Of a DNA stretch of 44,395 nucleotides, positions 17,535 to 22,495 are shown piece after piece (the stretch's first letter is position 1; each line of letters starts with the position of its first letter). The notes under the pieces are model-generated. The model was given only the letters and a program-made list of their open reading frames with translations, was not told where the DNA came from and made no database searches. This DNA is from a virus. The DNA is taken from positions 1 through 44,395 of the IMG/VR virus record IMGVR_UViG_3300035670_000417. The stretch is one strand, 5' to 3'. A program made the translations under genes and the position numbers.

Positions 17535-17900
17535 CTAGGTTGGGTAATCTATGCATGTGCTCATGTCAAAATTTTCAACGATCTTTTGTGACCCAGGCCC
17601 TTGGTCTAACGTATCCAATCGTCGAAAAATCTCTTCGCAGCAATCTTTCCACCCGCGCCGATAATCAACTGGGAATCCGTACCTGTGCGGAAGCACGCGA
17701 ACTTCCTCCATGAGAGTCTTCAACTTCGATAACGTCAGCGGTCGGGCCAACGCCGGATTTTCCGACTCGAAACGCTCCGGCGGGCCAACAATGGATTGTT
17801 CCGAACTCGCCCGAGACGGGCTATTAGCGTTGGCACGAATCTTTGTAACGGCGTCTTCTAGTGCTTTGCAAATCCATTCTGTTGCTTCATCTGAACTCAT
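17535..17900 (-). CDS. Cassette 10: unknown acidic/basic protein
   Basis: If started at ATG 17900, the product is 121 residues, of which the first third is encoded inside attC 8 (helical SSDEATEWICKALEDAVTK) and the remainder by the cassette. The cassette-internal start ATG 17711 would give only 58 residues (MEEVRVLPHRYGFPVDY onward, with WKDCCEEIF). I do not recognise a family. The long frame is open upstream to 17993. Which start is used cannot be told from sequence; no strong ribosome site is present. Confidence 0.5.
   Translation of the reverse strand: MSSDEATEWICKALEDAVTKIRANANSPSRASSEQSIVGPPERFESENPALARPLTLSKLKTLMEEVRVLPHRYGFPVDYRRGWKDCCEEIFRRLDTLDQGPGSQKIVENFDMSTCIDYPT
17745..17769 (-). 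repeat. Second, bulge-free copy of the attC 8 right arm
   Basis: About 38 bases after the genuine R' of attC 8 there is a second L'-R' copy. It matches the 5' arm of attC 8 perfectly over about 21 bases with no extra bases, and its GTTGGCCCGACCG matches the tail of its cassette better (13 bases) than the first copy does (9 bases). A similar duplicate exists at attC 5. Confidence 0.6.
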
Positions 17901-17943
17901 AGTGTTTATCTTTCTTGGCGAGTCGGAAAATCCGGCGTTATGC
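17783..17943 (-). repeat. attC site 8
   Basis: R'' GCATAAC (17943-17937) and R' GTTGGCC (17789-17783). Arms match with the usual extra G and A in the 3' arm (GGATTGTTCCGAACTCGCC against GGATTTTCCGACTCGCC, read on the plus strand). The site is long (161 bases) because the loop holds about 100 bases of open reading frame that continues into cassette 10. Confidence 0.75.
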
Positions 17944-18165
17944 GGACGGTTCCGCGACTGGTTCTGGCTTCGAGCCAAGCCCCATCTGCACAATCCAAAA
18001 CAACATCTGCGATTCGTGCTGAATCACTTCCATGTCTTCGCCCTGTTCCTTGATCTTGTCATCAAGCATCTTGGTTGCCGGTGAATCTTCACCTGTCAAC
18101 GCTGCTGCAATCTTTCGGTACGTTCCAAGCGTTGACGGTTCGCCCGTCGAAATTGTCGCTGCCAT
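17938..18165 (-). CDS. Cassette 9: small helical protein
   Basis: A 75-residue acidic protein starting at ATG 18165, which has GGAG seven bases upstream. It contains TLGTYRKIAAALTGED, a long helix with Lys/Glu/Gln (MLDDKIKEQGEDMEVIQHES) and a C-terminal MLFWIVQMGLG hydrophobic patch. The stop TAA lies in the R'' box of attC 8, a common economy in cassettes. Could be a membrane-associated or antitoxin-like small protein; the family is not recognised. Confidence 0.6.
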   Translation of the reverse strand: MAATISTGEPSTLGTYRKIAAALTGEDSPATKMLDDKIKEQGEDMEVIQHESQMLFWIVQMGLGSKPEPVAEPSA

Positions 18166-18182
18166 GTCAAACTCCAATCGCC

Positions 18183-18270
18183 GCATAACAAACCCATGCA
18201 ACGGAGCGGCGGTAAGCCGTTGCGTGGTGGTTAATCTTTCGTCGCCGCCCGTTGATGGGTAGCGTTATGT
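18183..18270 (-). repeat. attC site 7
   Basis: R'' ACATAAC (18270-18264) and R' GTTATGC (18189-18183). Arms match as CCATCAACGGGCGGC against CCATGCAACGGAGCGGC, showing the extra G and extra A. 88 bases. The loop is short and contains no start codon. Confidence 0.85.
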
Positions 18271-18591
18271 TGACGGTAACTCAACGTGCGTCCATCCGAA
18301 GTCAGTAAAATCTTTGATTGATTGCTCGGTCGCATCCGAATGGAATCTCTCCTCAAAAACAACCTGAATTGAACCATCTGTATTGATGTATACCGCCTCC
18401 ACAACGAGAGGACCGCATTCCTCGTCACCATAGTCGAACCAAAGTCCCTTATGCCAAGACAAACACTTGGGAAGCATCGGCGCAGGTCGCTCAAAGTGTA
18501 GCCACTTGTCGTCGTGCCTAATTTCTAATCGCAACATAACAACGGATTGTTCCGAAGGCTTATCTTCTGTGGGTTTTGACTCAATTGACAT
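18265..18591 (-). CDS. Cassette 8: unknown beta-rich protein
   Basis: The 108-residue frame starts at ATG 18591 in the loop of attC 6, with AAGGA nine bases upstream, so the first 18 residues (MSIESKPTEDKPSEQSVV) would be attC-encoded. The alternative ATG 18537 lies inside the R' box itself and lacks a ribosome site; it gives 90 residues. The body has beta pattern with many Trp and acidic residues (WLHFERPAPMLPKCLSW, VYINTDGSIQVVFEERF). Family not recognised. Confidence 0.6.
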   Translation of the reverse strand: MSIESKPTEDKPSEQSVVMLRLEIRHDDKWLHFERPAPMLPKCLSWHKGLWFDYGDEECGPLVVEAVYINTDGSIQVVFEERFHSDATEQSIKDFTDFGWTHVELPST

Positions 18592-18656
18592 ATTAAGTAT
18601 TCCTTAATAACTGACTGCGTTTTGTACTATCGCCTCGGAAAATCCGAGCGTTCAGC
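18534..18656 (-). repeat. attC site 6
   Basis: R'' GCTGAAC (18656-18650) and R' GTTATGT (18540-18534). Arms match as GGATTTTCCGAGGC against GGATTGTTCCGAAGGC, with extra G and A. 123 bases; the enlarged loop carries a ribosome site and ATG (18591) in frame with the next cassette gene. Confidence 0.85.
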
Positions 18657-19023
18657 CGGCTGGCCGGCTCGAACCATCGTGGTTCTCGCCTACCTCGCCT
18701 TCGATCATGCGAACGACTAAATCGTAGCAGTCTCGATAAGCAGCAAACTGTGACATTCGCCTCTCTTCACGAAATGGACTCATGCCGGAAATGTTGCACC
18801 GAAGTAATCGATTTTCGAGAAACTGCTTTATGACTTTCAGTTGCGAGGGGCCAGCCGGCTGAACCCCCGATTCACTAGGCACTGGTGTCGCCGCTCCAGC
18901 GGCTGAACTACCGATTGCACTCGACTCGGCCTGCGGCCTATTGGCTTCGGTTTCGTCTATGTGCAGTAGCCCTATCTTGTTTCCGCACTCCCAACAAACG
19001 ATTTCATAATCTGCTTTAGCCAT
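18652..19023 (-). CDS. Cassette 7: unknown protein with attC-encoded zinc-knuckle leader
   Basis: The 123-residue frame begins at ATG 19023 inside the loop of attC 5 (AGGAAAGAG upstream). Residues 1-30 have CWECGNKIG, residues about 32-57 are Ala/Ser/Pro-rich and correspond to the folded attC arms, and the cassette-coded rest is helical (LKVIKQFLENRLLRC, AAYRDCYDLVVRMIEG). No ATG is available early in the cassette itself, so the attC start may be needed. Family not recognised. Confidence 0.5.
   Translation of the reverse strand: MAKADYEIVCWECGNKIGLLHIDETEANRPQAESSAIGSSAAGAATPVPSESGVQPAGPSQLKVIKQFLENRLLRCNISGMSPFREERRMSQFAAYRDCYDLVVRMIEGEVGENHDGSSRPAG
18858..18876 (-). repeat. Second, bulge-free copy of the attC 5 right arm
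   Basis: After the genuine R' of attC 5 (18902-18908) a second L'-R' copy follows. Its plus-strand sequence GAACCCCCGATTCACT is a perfect complement of the 5' arm of attC 5, without the extra bases. Its core plus flank GTTCAGCCGGCTGGCC matches the tail of its own cassette over 16 bases, against 9 for the first copy. Confidence 0.6.
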
Positions 19024-19064
19024 GCACGTATCTCTTTCCTGAGCGAGTGAATCGGGGGTTCGTG
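18902..19064 (-). repeat. attC site 5
   Basis: R'' CACGAAC (19064-19058) and R' GTTCAGC (18908-18902). Arms match as CCGATTCACTCGCTC against CCGATTGCACTCGACTC, again with extra G and A in the 3' arm. 163 bases with a long loop that carries the start of the next cassette gene. Confidence 0.75.
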
Positions 19065-19068
19065 TGAC

Positions 19069-19815
19069 CTAACTTGCGGCTACAATCCGCCTTCCGATCC
19101 ACTCTGCGACAACGGGGCACACTGCGTTGCCGTAGGCTCTAGCCATCCACGCGGAAAGCCCATCAACACGCGGAACAAATCCGCCAATATCCTCGAATCG
19201 TTGCCGAATCGATCTTGGAGCCGGGCGTAGGCTGGCCACTTCCGCATGGATGGCGCTAAGTGATTCGCTTTTGCAGTTGGCGTTGGCAACCACAAACACT
19301 CTGGGGCGTCGATGGTATGCACCGAATTGGCTGGGGCACAATTGAACTGACACGCTGGCATACCCGAGTCTCCACAAGTCGCGCCGCACTGTGGGCATCC
19401 AATCTCTCCATGTGGCGACGTTTTCGACAACAACCCAAGCTGGATGGCACTCGCCGACGATACGACTAAACTCTCGCCACAATCCTGATTTCTCACCGTT
19501 CAACCCCGCTCGAGTTTTCACGTTCGCGCTGCTGAGGTTCTGACACGGAAACCCGCCGCAGATAACACCAACGCTCCTCTTGTCGCCTTTGGCGTCGAAA
19601 CTCGACACATCGCTGGCACATGCAGCATCCGGCCATCTTGTCCGCAACCAAGTAGAGCATTTCGGCTCGATCTCGACTTGCCATTTACACACCATCCCCG
19701 CTCTTTCGAGTCCCAAATCAAATCCACCGATACCAGCAAACAGACTGCCGAACGTCAAAGGCACACGAACAATCGGTTGATCCGAAGTCGCGGTCGATGT
19801 CTTTTCTGGTGGCAT
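19069..19815 (-). CDS. Cassette 6: compact DNA cytosine-C5 methyltransferase
   Basis: It transfers methyl from SAM to cytosine C5. Motif I FAGIGGFDLGLERAG (residues 26-40), motif IV GGFPCQ with catalytic Cys91, motif VI ENV (131-133), motif VIII HRRPRVF (168-174), motif X AYGNAVCPVVAEWIG (227-241). The space for the target recognition domain, between about 178 and 215, is only some 37 residues, far shorter than usual. ATG 19815 has GGAG nine bases upstream but lies in the attC 4 loop; GTG 19764, inside the cassette, would start just before PLTFGSLFAGIGG. No restriction enzyme is nearby, so self-protection or epigenetic roles are likely. Confidence 0.88.
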   Translation of the reverse strand: MPPEKTSTATSDQPIVRVPLTFGSLFAGIGGFDLGLERAGMVCKWQVEIEPKCSTWLRTRWPDAACASDVSSFDAKGDKRSVGVICGGFPCQNLSSANVKTRAGLNGEKSGLWREFSRIVGECHPAWVVVENVATWRDWMPTVRRDLWRLGYASVSVQLCPSQFGAYHRRPRVFVVANANCKSESLSAIHAEVASLRPAPRSIRQRFEDIGGFVPRVDGLSAWMARAYGNAVCPVVAEWIGRRIVAAS

Positions 19816-19854
19816 AGTTTTATCTCCGCGACTCGGATATCCGTAGCGTTATCG
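19764..19854 (-). repeat. attC site 4
   Basis: R'' CGATAAC (19854-19848) and R' GTTCGTG (19770-19764). Arms match over GGATATCCGAGTCGCGG against GGTTGATCCGAAGTCGCGG with extra G and A. 91 bases. The loop contains a GGAG ribosome site and ATG 19815 in frame with the methyltransferase. Confidence 0.88.
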
Positions 19855-20136
19855 GGACAAATCCGCCGACTGTCGCACCCACATGCGACGCGCCCGCTCC
19901 GCCTCGTCTTTGGGCAGCGGATAACCTTCCGCCCGTTCCTGTTCTGTAACCTCCATCCGCTCCGCCACCTGTGCGACCCTTTCGCGAATCCAGTTGCCGT
20001 ATTCGTCGACGACTGCAAACGCATTGAATGGCGACATCTTCATGGTGTCCATGAGGACTCGGAACACATGGTCGTTTTGCATCAACCACTCAACTGCCTT
20101 GTGATGCTTGACTGTGCTGTCGTATGTCATGTCCAT
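19849..20136 (-). CDS. Cassette 5: unknown helical protein
   Basis: A 95-residue charged helical protein. ATG 20136 is preferred since it follows the attC 3 crossover by about 18 bases; the frame is open further upstream through attC 3. It contains KAVEWLMQNDHVFRVLMDTM and a Glu/Arg-rich tail (ERMEVTEQERAEGYP, DEAERARRMWVRQ). The TAA stop lies in the R'' box of attC 4. I do not recognise the family. Confidence 0.6.
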   Translation of the reverse strand: MDMTYDSTVKHHKAVEWLMQNDHVFRVLMDTMKMSPFNAFAVVDEYGNWIRERVAQVAERMEVTEQERAEGYPLPKDEAERARRMWVRQSADLSR

Positions 20137-20147
20137 AGTGAATTGCC

Positions 20148-20237
20148 CGATAACAATGTGATGAATCGAAGCCGCCGGTAGTGTCTTTTGGAATGGATAA
20201 TCAACCGGCGGCGGCTCGATTATCACAAGCGTTCGTC
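20148..20237 (-). repeat. attC site 3
   Basis: R'' GACGAAC (20237-20231) and R' GTTATCG (20154-20148). Arms match as TGTGATAATCGAGCCGCC against TGTGATGAATCGAAGCCGCC, with extra G and A. 90 bases, one of the clearest sites. Confidence 0.9.
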
Positions 20238-20622
20238 AGACTAATACGTCCGACGCTTTGACCGGCTTGCCGTCTACCACGACATACTTCACCACATCTT
20301 CAACCAGGAAGAATCGCGGACGCAATTTGTGCCGATCCAACCAGGACGCCATCACTGCCCGTACTTCCTTCTCCAGTTCCTCGCGTTGCTCGACCGTGGA
20401 ATCGTCCCAGTCTTCCGCATACTCGCCGCTGTACGAATCCTGGCAACTCACATGCTCTAACCAATCCGCAGCGTCCCACCACTGCTCTGGTTGCGTCGGG
20501 GGAACGCACTTACCGACCCAAAATGTCTCGTATGCGTACCCATTGGCCGCTTCTTCAATGGCATCCTCAATGGTCGAGTATGGCCCTTCGTATCGTTCTT
20601 CATCTGATGAAATCGCAAACAT
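20236..20622 (-). CDS. Cassette 4: unknown acidic protein
   Basis: A 128-residue acidic protein from ATG 20622, chosen because TTGGAG lies upstream and it is past the attC 2 crossover. The frame extends to an ATG at 20676 in the attC 2 loop. Content: ISSDEERYEGPYSTIEDAIE, a Trp-rich middle (FWVGKC, EQWWDAADWLEHV), an acidic helix, and C-terminal FFLVEDVVKYVVVDGKP. The fold may be alpha/beta. Family not recognised. Confidence 0.6.
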   Translation of the reverse strand: MFAISSDEERYEGPYSTIEDAIEEAANGYAYETFWVGKCVPPTQPEQWWDAADWLEHVSCQDSYSGEYAEDWDDSTVEQREELEKEVRAVMASWLDRHKLRPRFFLVEDVVKYVVVDGKPVKASDVLV

Positions 20623-20642
20623 CACTTTCACTCCAATTAGCT

Positions 20643-20732
20643 GACGAACAAAAAACTGCACCGAAGTCGCGGTCATGCTCTTTCGATATGGTTAGTTCAC
20701 CGCCGCGACTTGGTGAATTTAGACGTTCTACC
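20643..20732 (-). repeat. attC site 2
   Basis: R'' GGTAGAAC (20732-20725) and R' GTTCGTC (20649-20643). Arms match as TTCACCAAGTCGCGG against CTGCACCGAAGTCGCGG, with extra bases in the 3' arm. 90 bases. Its R'' does not match the head of any visible cassette upstream, unlike the other sites, which suggests that its cassette lost its head. Confidence 0.8.
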
Positions 20733-20910
20733 GACCTAGTTCACGCTTAGCGGCACGCTTCAAAACCGCCAACGCCCACGCCGAAAAGGTTTCCCCGCGC
20801 TTCGCAGCAGCCGCTTTCAGCGTCTCCCATTCCTCGTCGCTAACGCGACCAAGTTGACGCTGCGGAGTGCGGTACTTTTCATTCTTTGGTTTCTGTGGTC
20901 GACCTACCAT
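20728..20910 (-). CDS. Cassette 3b: ribbon-helix-helix DNA-binding protein
   Basis: A 60-residue basic protein. The C-terminal half VSDEEWETLKAAAAKRGET followed by FSAWALAVLKRAAKREL fits a ribbon-helix-helix unit; the N-terminus is a basic tail (GRPQKPKNEKYRTPQRQ). Its ATG overlaps the stop of the partner gene (TAATG), so the two are coupled. An antitoxin or transcriptional autoregulator role is plausible. The order (partner first) would be unusual for classical toxin-antitoxin pairs but is known for some. Confidence 0.6.
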   Translation of the reverse strand: MVGRPQKPKNEKYRTPQRQLGRVSDEEWETLKAAAAKRGETFSAWALAVLKRAAKRELGR

Positions 20911-21245
20911 TACTCCACTATCTCCACAATGGCTGTTGGTAGGTAGATTCGCTTGTTTTCGTCATCTGCTGGCAGGGCATCGTAAGCAATGTCATCAACG
21001 ACCGGAGCTGCCAGTCGAAACTCCTTCCCTGAGACTAACGACACCTCCTCCCGCTGCTCACCACTGTATTCTGTTAGCATATACTTCCCGATGGAAACGA
21101 TCGTGTCGCCAACTTGCGGAAGATCTACTATCGAAAAGCCCGATCCTCGACTAACTACATAGACGAGACAAGATTCATGCACCTTGAACTCCATAGCCTT
21201 AGCTTGGCCAGTTTTTCCCAGATTATTTTCGAATACTACTTTCAT
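20910..21245 (-). CDS. Cassette 3a: unknown beta-rich protein, partner of the RHH protein
   Basis: A 111-residue protein beginning at ATG 21245 with a good GGAGA ribosome site, one of the few cassette genes with its own. Strand-rich (CLVYVVSRGSGFSIVDLP, GDTIVSIGKYMLTEYSG), with acidic C-terminal region. Translationally coupled to a ribbon-helix-helix gene. It may be a toxin-like or regulatory partner, but no toxin motif is visible. Confidence 0.55.
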   Translation of the reverse strand: MKVVFENNLGKTGQAKAMEFKVHESCLVYVVSRGSGFSIVDLPQVGDTIVSIGKYMLTEYSGEQREEVSLVSGKEFRLAAPVVDDIAYDALPADDENKRIYLPTAIVEIVE

Positions 21246-21378
21246 CGTTTTTCTCCGTGAATGGTTGCCGCTGCCCGACACTATTCATTCTATCGGCAAT
21301 CCGTTTTGTGTCAATGCACGAAACATGGCCAGAAACCAGGTTTTCGAAAATAATTAAGAGCGGCAGATCATGCGTAGC

Positions 21379-21639
21379 TTATGTGGATCGAAGCTTACGC
21401 CAAAACTCGTATCTCGAGTCAATCTCTGGATGCGTCTCCAGACGCCCATCGCAAAACTCAAACCAAACCTCGGCCCGCCGAATCATCTCATTGGCATCAA
21501 TGTCTTTTGGCCAATTCCCAATCGCGACATATTCATAGTGCCGATTACCGTCATCGGAATGCTTGACGGTGACTGGGACACTAATCTCTTGAAAAACCGC
21601 CACCAGACGGTCGCAGTGATCGCTCAACATTCGACGCAC
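21379..21639 (-). CDS. Cassette 2: unknown small protein
   Basis: About 86 residues from GTG 21639 in the R' box, or 83 from ATG 21630. It contains CDRLVAVFQEISVPVTVKH, then YEYVAIGNWPKDIDANEMI and Trp-rich WFEFCDGRLE. The gene starts straight after attC 1. No attC with the expected matching tail follows; 21246-21378 has only a weak TGCCGCT/AGCGGCA inverted pair, so the end of this cassette seems degraded. Confidence 0.55.
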   Translation of the reverse strand: MRRMLSDHCDRLVAVFQEISVPVTVKHSDDGNRHYEYVAIGNWPKDIDANEMIRRAEVWFEFCDGRLETHPEIDSRYEFWRKLRST

Positions 21640-21727
21640 CTAACAATTGGTTGTACCGAAGCCCCCGACAACGGTTTTTCGAAATGGAAGGTTTACCGTC
21701 GCGGGCAGGTAAACCACAGCGTTATGC
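21638..21727 (-). repeat. attC site 1
   Basis: The most canonical site: R' GTTAGGT (21644-21638) fits GTTRRRY exactly and R'' is GCATAAC (21727-21721). Arms match as TGGTTTACC against TGGTTGTACC, with an extra G in the 3' arm. 90 bases. Orientation of R' fixes the cassettes on the minus strand. Confidence 0.9.
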
Positions 21728-21973
21728 TGTGTCTTGTCTTTTTTGCCAAAACTCGCAATCGTTTGGCGGGTCATGACTCGTACACATGGGTCCGCCTTCG
21801 CAATCTTGTGTCCACTCGATGCAGAATTGGCAGAAGTTGTCCGCAGCCGAACGCGAAGCGTCAAGCCTGTTAAATCGCGTCATGCAGGCATCGCATACCT
21901 GCAGATACACACCCGACACCGAGCCGCACTTGTGACAGATGTCGTGCACTTCTTTGTCTTTTTGGGAATCCAT
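21722..21973 (-). CDS. Cassette 1: Cys-rich zinc-binding protein
   Basis: An 83-residue protein, first in the array after the candidate promoter. Cys pairs: CHKCG near 13, CDACM near 28, CQFC near 48, then CEGGPMC and a lone Cys near 74. Probably two zinc sites. ATG 21973 has GGAAAG upstream. The TAA stop lies in the R'' of attC 1. Function unknown. Confidence 0.6.
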   Translation of the reverse strand: MDSQKDKEVHDICHKCGSVSGVYLQVCDACMTRFNRLDASRSAADNFCQFCIEWTQDCEGGPMCTSHDPPNDCEFWQKRQDTA

Positions 21974-22105
21974 GATACTTTCCGTGTCTCATTCGACAGA
22001 CGCGATTCTGCTCGAGACTCATAAACCGCTGTATTTGAGACGCAAATAAACTAGAGGCTCTCCAATTTGGAGGCCGGTCGATACTGCGTTGGCAGTAATT
22101 TAGAA

Positions 22106-22120
22106 GGGAGTTGGTAGCTC
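22106..22120 (+). repeat. 15-bp direct repeat, copy 1
   Basis: GGGAGTTGGTAGCTC occurs here and again, same orientation, at 22956-22970, each preceded at a short distance by AGGC[C/T]GGTCG. Copy 1 lies just downstream of the minus-strand promoter candidate. The two copies bracket the repressor gene. Confidence 0.6.
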
Positions 22121-22127
22121 GATTCAA

Positions 22128-22156
22128 AGTGTAAGCAGGCAGGGGACGAAAGTCAA
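22128..22156 (-). promoter_or_regulatory. Candidate cassette promoter (Pc)
   Basis: On the minus strand TTGACT (22156-22151) and TACACT (22133-22128) are separated by exactly 17 bases, giving 5/6 and 4/6 matches to sigma70 boxes. It points into the cassette array and toward intI. The repressor palindrome at 22173-22190 lies 17 bases upstream of the -35, so regulation by the phage repressor is plausible. Planctomycete promoter rules are not well defined, so this remains a candidate. Confidence 0.6.
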
Positions 22157-22172
22157 GTTTGCGTTTATTATC

Positions 22173-22190
22173 TTTACGACTCACCGTAAA
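22173..22190. promoter_or_regulatory. Repressor operator 1
   Basis: Perfect palindrome TTTACG-ACTCAC-CGTAAA, ten bases before the repressor ATG. A TATTAT -10-like box at 22166-22171 places transcription start for the repressor inside it. The same half-sites with the same 6-base spacer recur after the gene (22431-22448). Confidence 0.7.
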
Positions 22191-22199
22191 GGGATTACA

Positions 22200-22427
22200 A
22201 TGCCAGCCATGAAAGCACTTGCATATAATCTCAGAACTTTACGTGTACTACATGGGCTGTCCCAGAAGGAGCTGGCTAAGCGTATTGGCGTGTCTCACCC
22301 AAGGATTAGCGAGATAGAACGCGGCAAGGGCGATCCTAAATTGCATACGCTCGAGGACATCGCTAAGGCATTTGGAACCAGCGTCTCCCATTTGCTTCAA
22401 GAAAATCTCGAAAAATCTTCGGTATAG
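22200..22427 (+). CDS. XRE-family HTH transcriptional repressor
   Basis: A 75-residue single-domain Cro/CI-type HTH protein. The helix-turn-helix is LRVLHGLSQKELAKRIGVSH with recognition helix HPRISEIERGKG, then LHTLEDIAKAFGTSVSHLL, the full XRE fold. Palindromes TTTACG-N6-CGTAAA lie immediately up- and downstream, so autoregulation and control of flanking promoters (cassette array leftward, early genes rightward) are likely. Position next to the integrase-cassette block suggests a role in the lysogeny switch. There is no dimerisation or protease domain. Confidence 0.88.
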   Translation: MPAMKALAYNLRTLRVLHGLSQKELAKRIGVSHPRISEIERGKGDPKLHTLEDIAKAFGTSVSHLLQENLEKSSV

Positions 22428-22430
22428 GTA

Positions 22431-22448
22431 TTTACGCCAGAACGTAAA
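22431..22448. promoter_or_regulatory. Repressor operator 2
   Basis: Perfect palindrome TTTACG-CCAGAA-CGTAAA, three bases after the repressor stop and just before the terminator. It has the same half-sites and spacing as operator 1 and a different spacer sequence, which supports a protein-bound site rather than a chance repeat. Confidence 0.65.
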
Positions 22449-22460
22449 GCCGATACCATA

Positions 22461-22495
22461 CCCAGCGTCACAGCAAACGCTGGGTTTTCTTTTTG
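22461..22495 (+). terminator. Rho-independent terminator after the repressor
   Basis: Stem CCCAGCGT/ACGCTGGG (22461-22468 and 22477-22484), eight perfect pairs, followed by TTTTCTTTTT. It ends the short repressor transcript and insulates the early operon. Confidence 0.9.

Larger units (their letters stand above)
15686..22156 (-). mobile_element. Phage-borne integron: IntI integrase plus about twelve gene cassettes
   Basis: On the minus strand, an IntI-family integrase lies downstream of a run of tiny genes separated by attC sites. Ten complete attC and one half-site are visible. Nine successive cassettes each begin with GTT plus six bases and end with the exact reverse complement of that 9-mer, the pairing needed to form the attC R box when a cassette circularises. 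Each attC 3' arm carries an extra base relative to the 5' arm at an equivalent place, and most carry a second. Cassettes read toward intI. Phage structural genes lie on one side and the phage repressor on the other. Confidence 0.88.

Noticed and set aside
17710-18084. Plus-strand 124-residue frame through the cassettes, and other long plus-strand frames such as 19678-20181
   Set aside because: They cross attC sites and run antisense to the better-supported minus-strand cassette genes, including the clear methyltransferase.
17783-20649. A universal reading-frame rule at attC crossovers (GTT always a Val codon)
   Set aside because: It holds for sites 2, 4, 6 and 8 and for open frames through 3 and 7, but not for 1, 5, 9 and 10, so it is not general.
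16947-21727. Regularly spaced similar sequences that might be a CRISPR array
   Set aside because: The repeats are imperfect hairpins of 88-163 bases with AAC/GTT ends and genes between them; no constant repeat with 30-base spacers and no cas genes.
22106-22120. GTTGGTAGCTC resembles a tRNA D-arm
   Set aside because: No acceptor, anticodon or T-arm can be folded around either copy.
21870-22184. Minus-strand 104-residue frame upstream of cassette 1
   Set aside because: It spans the promoter candidate and operator and overlaps the Cys-rich cassette gene in another frame; composition is patternless.
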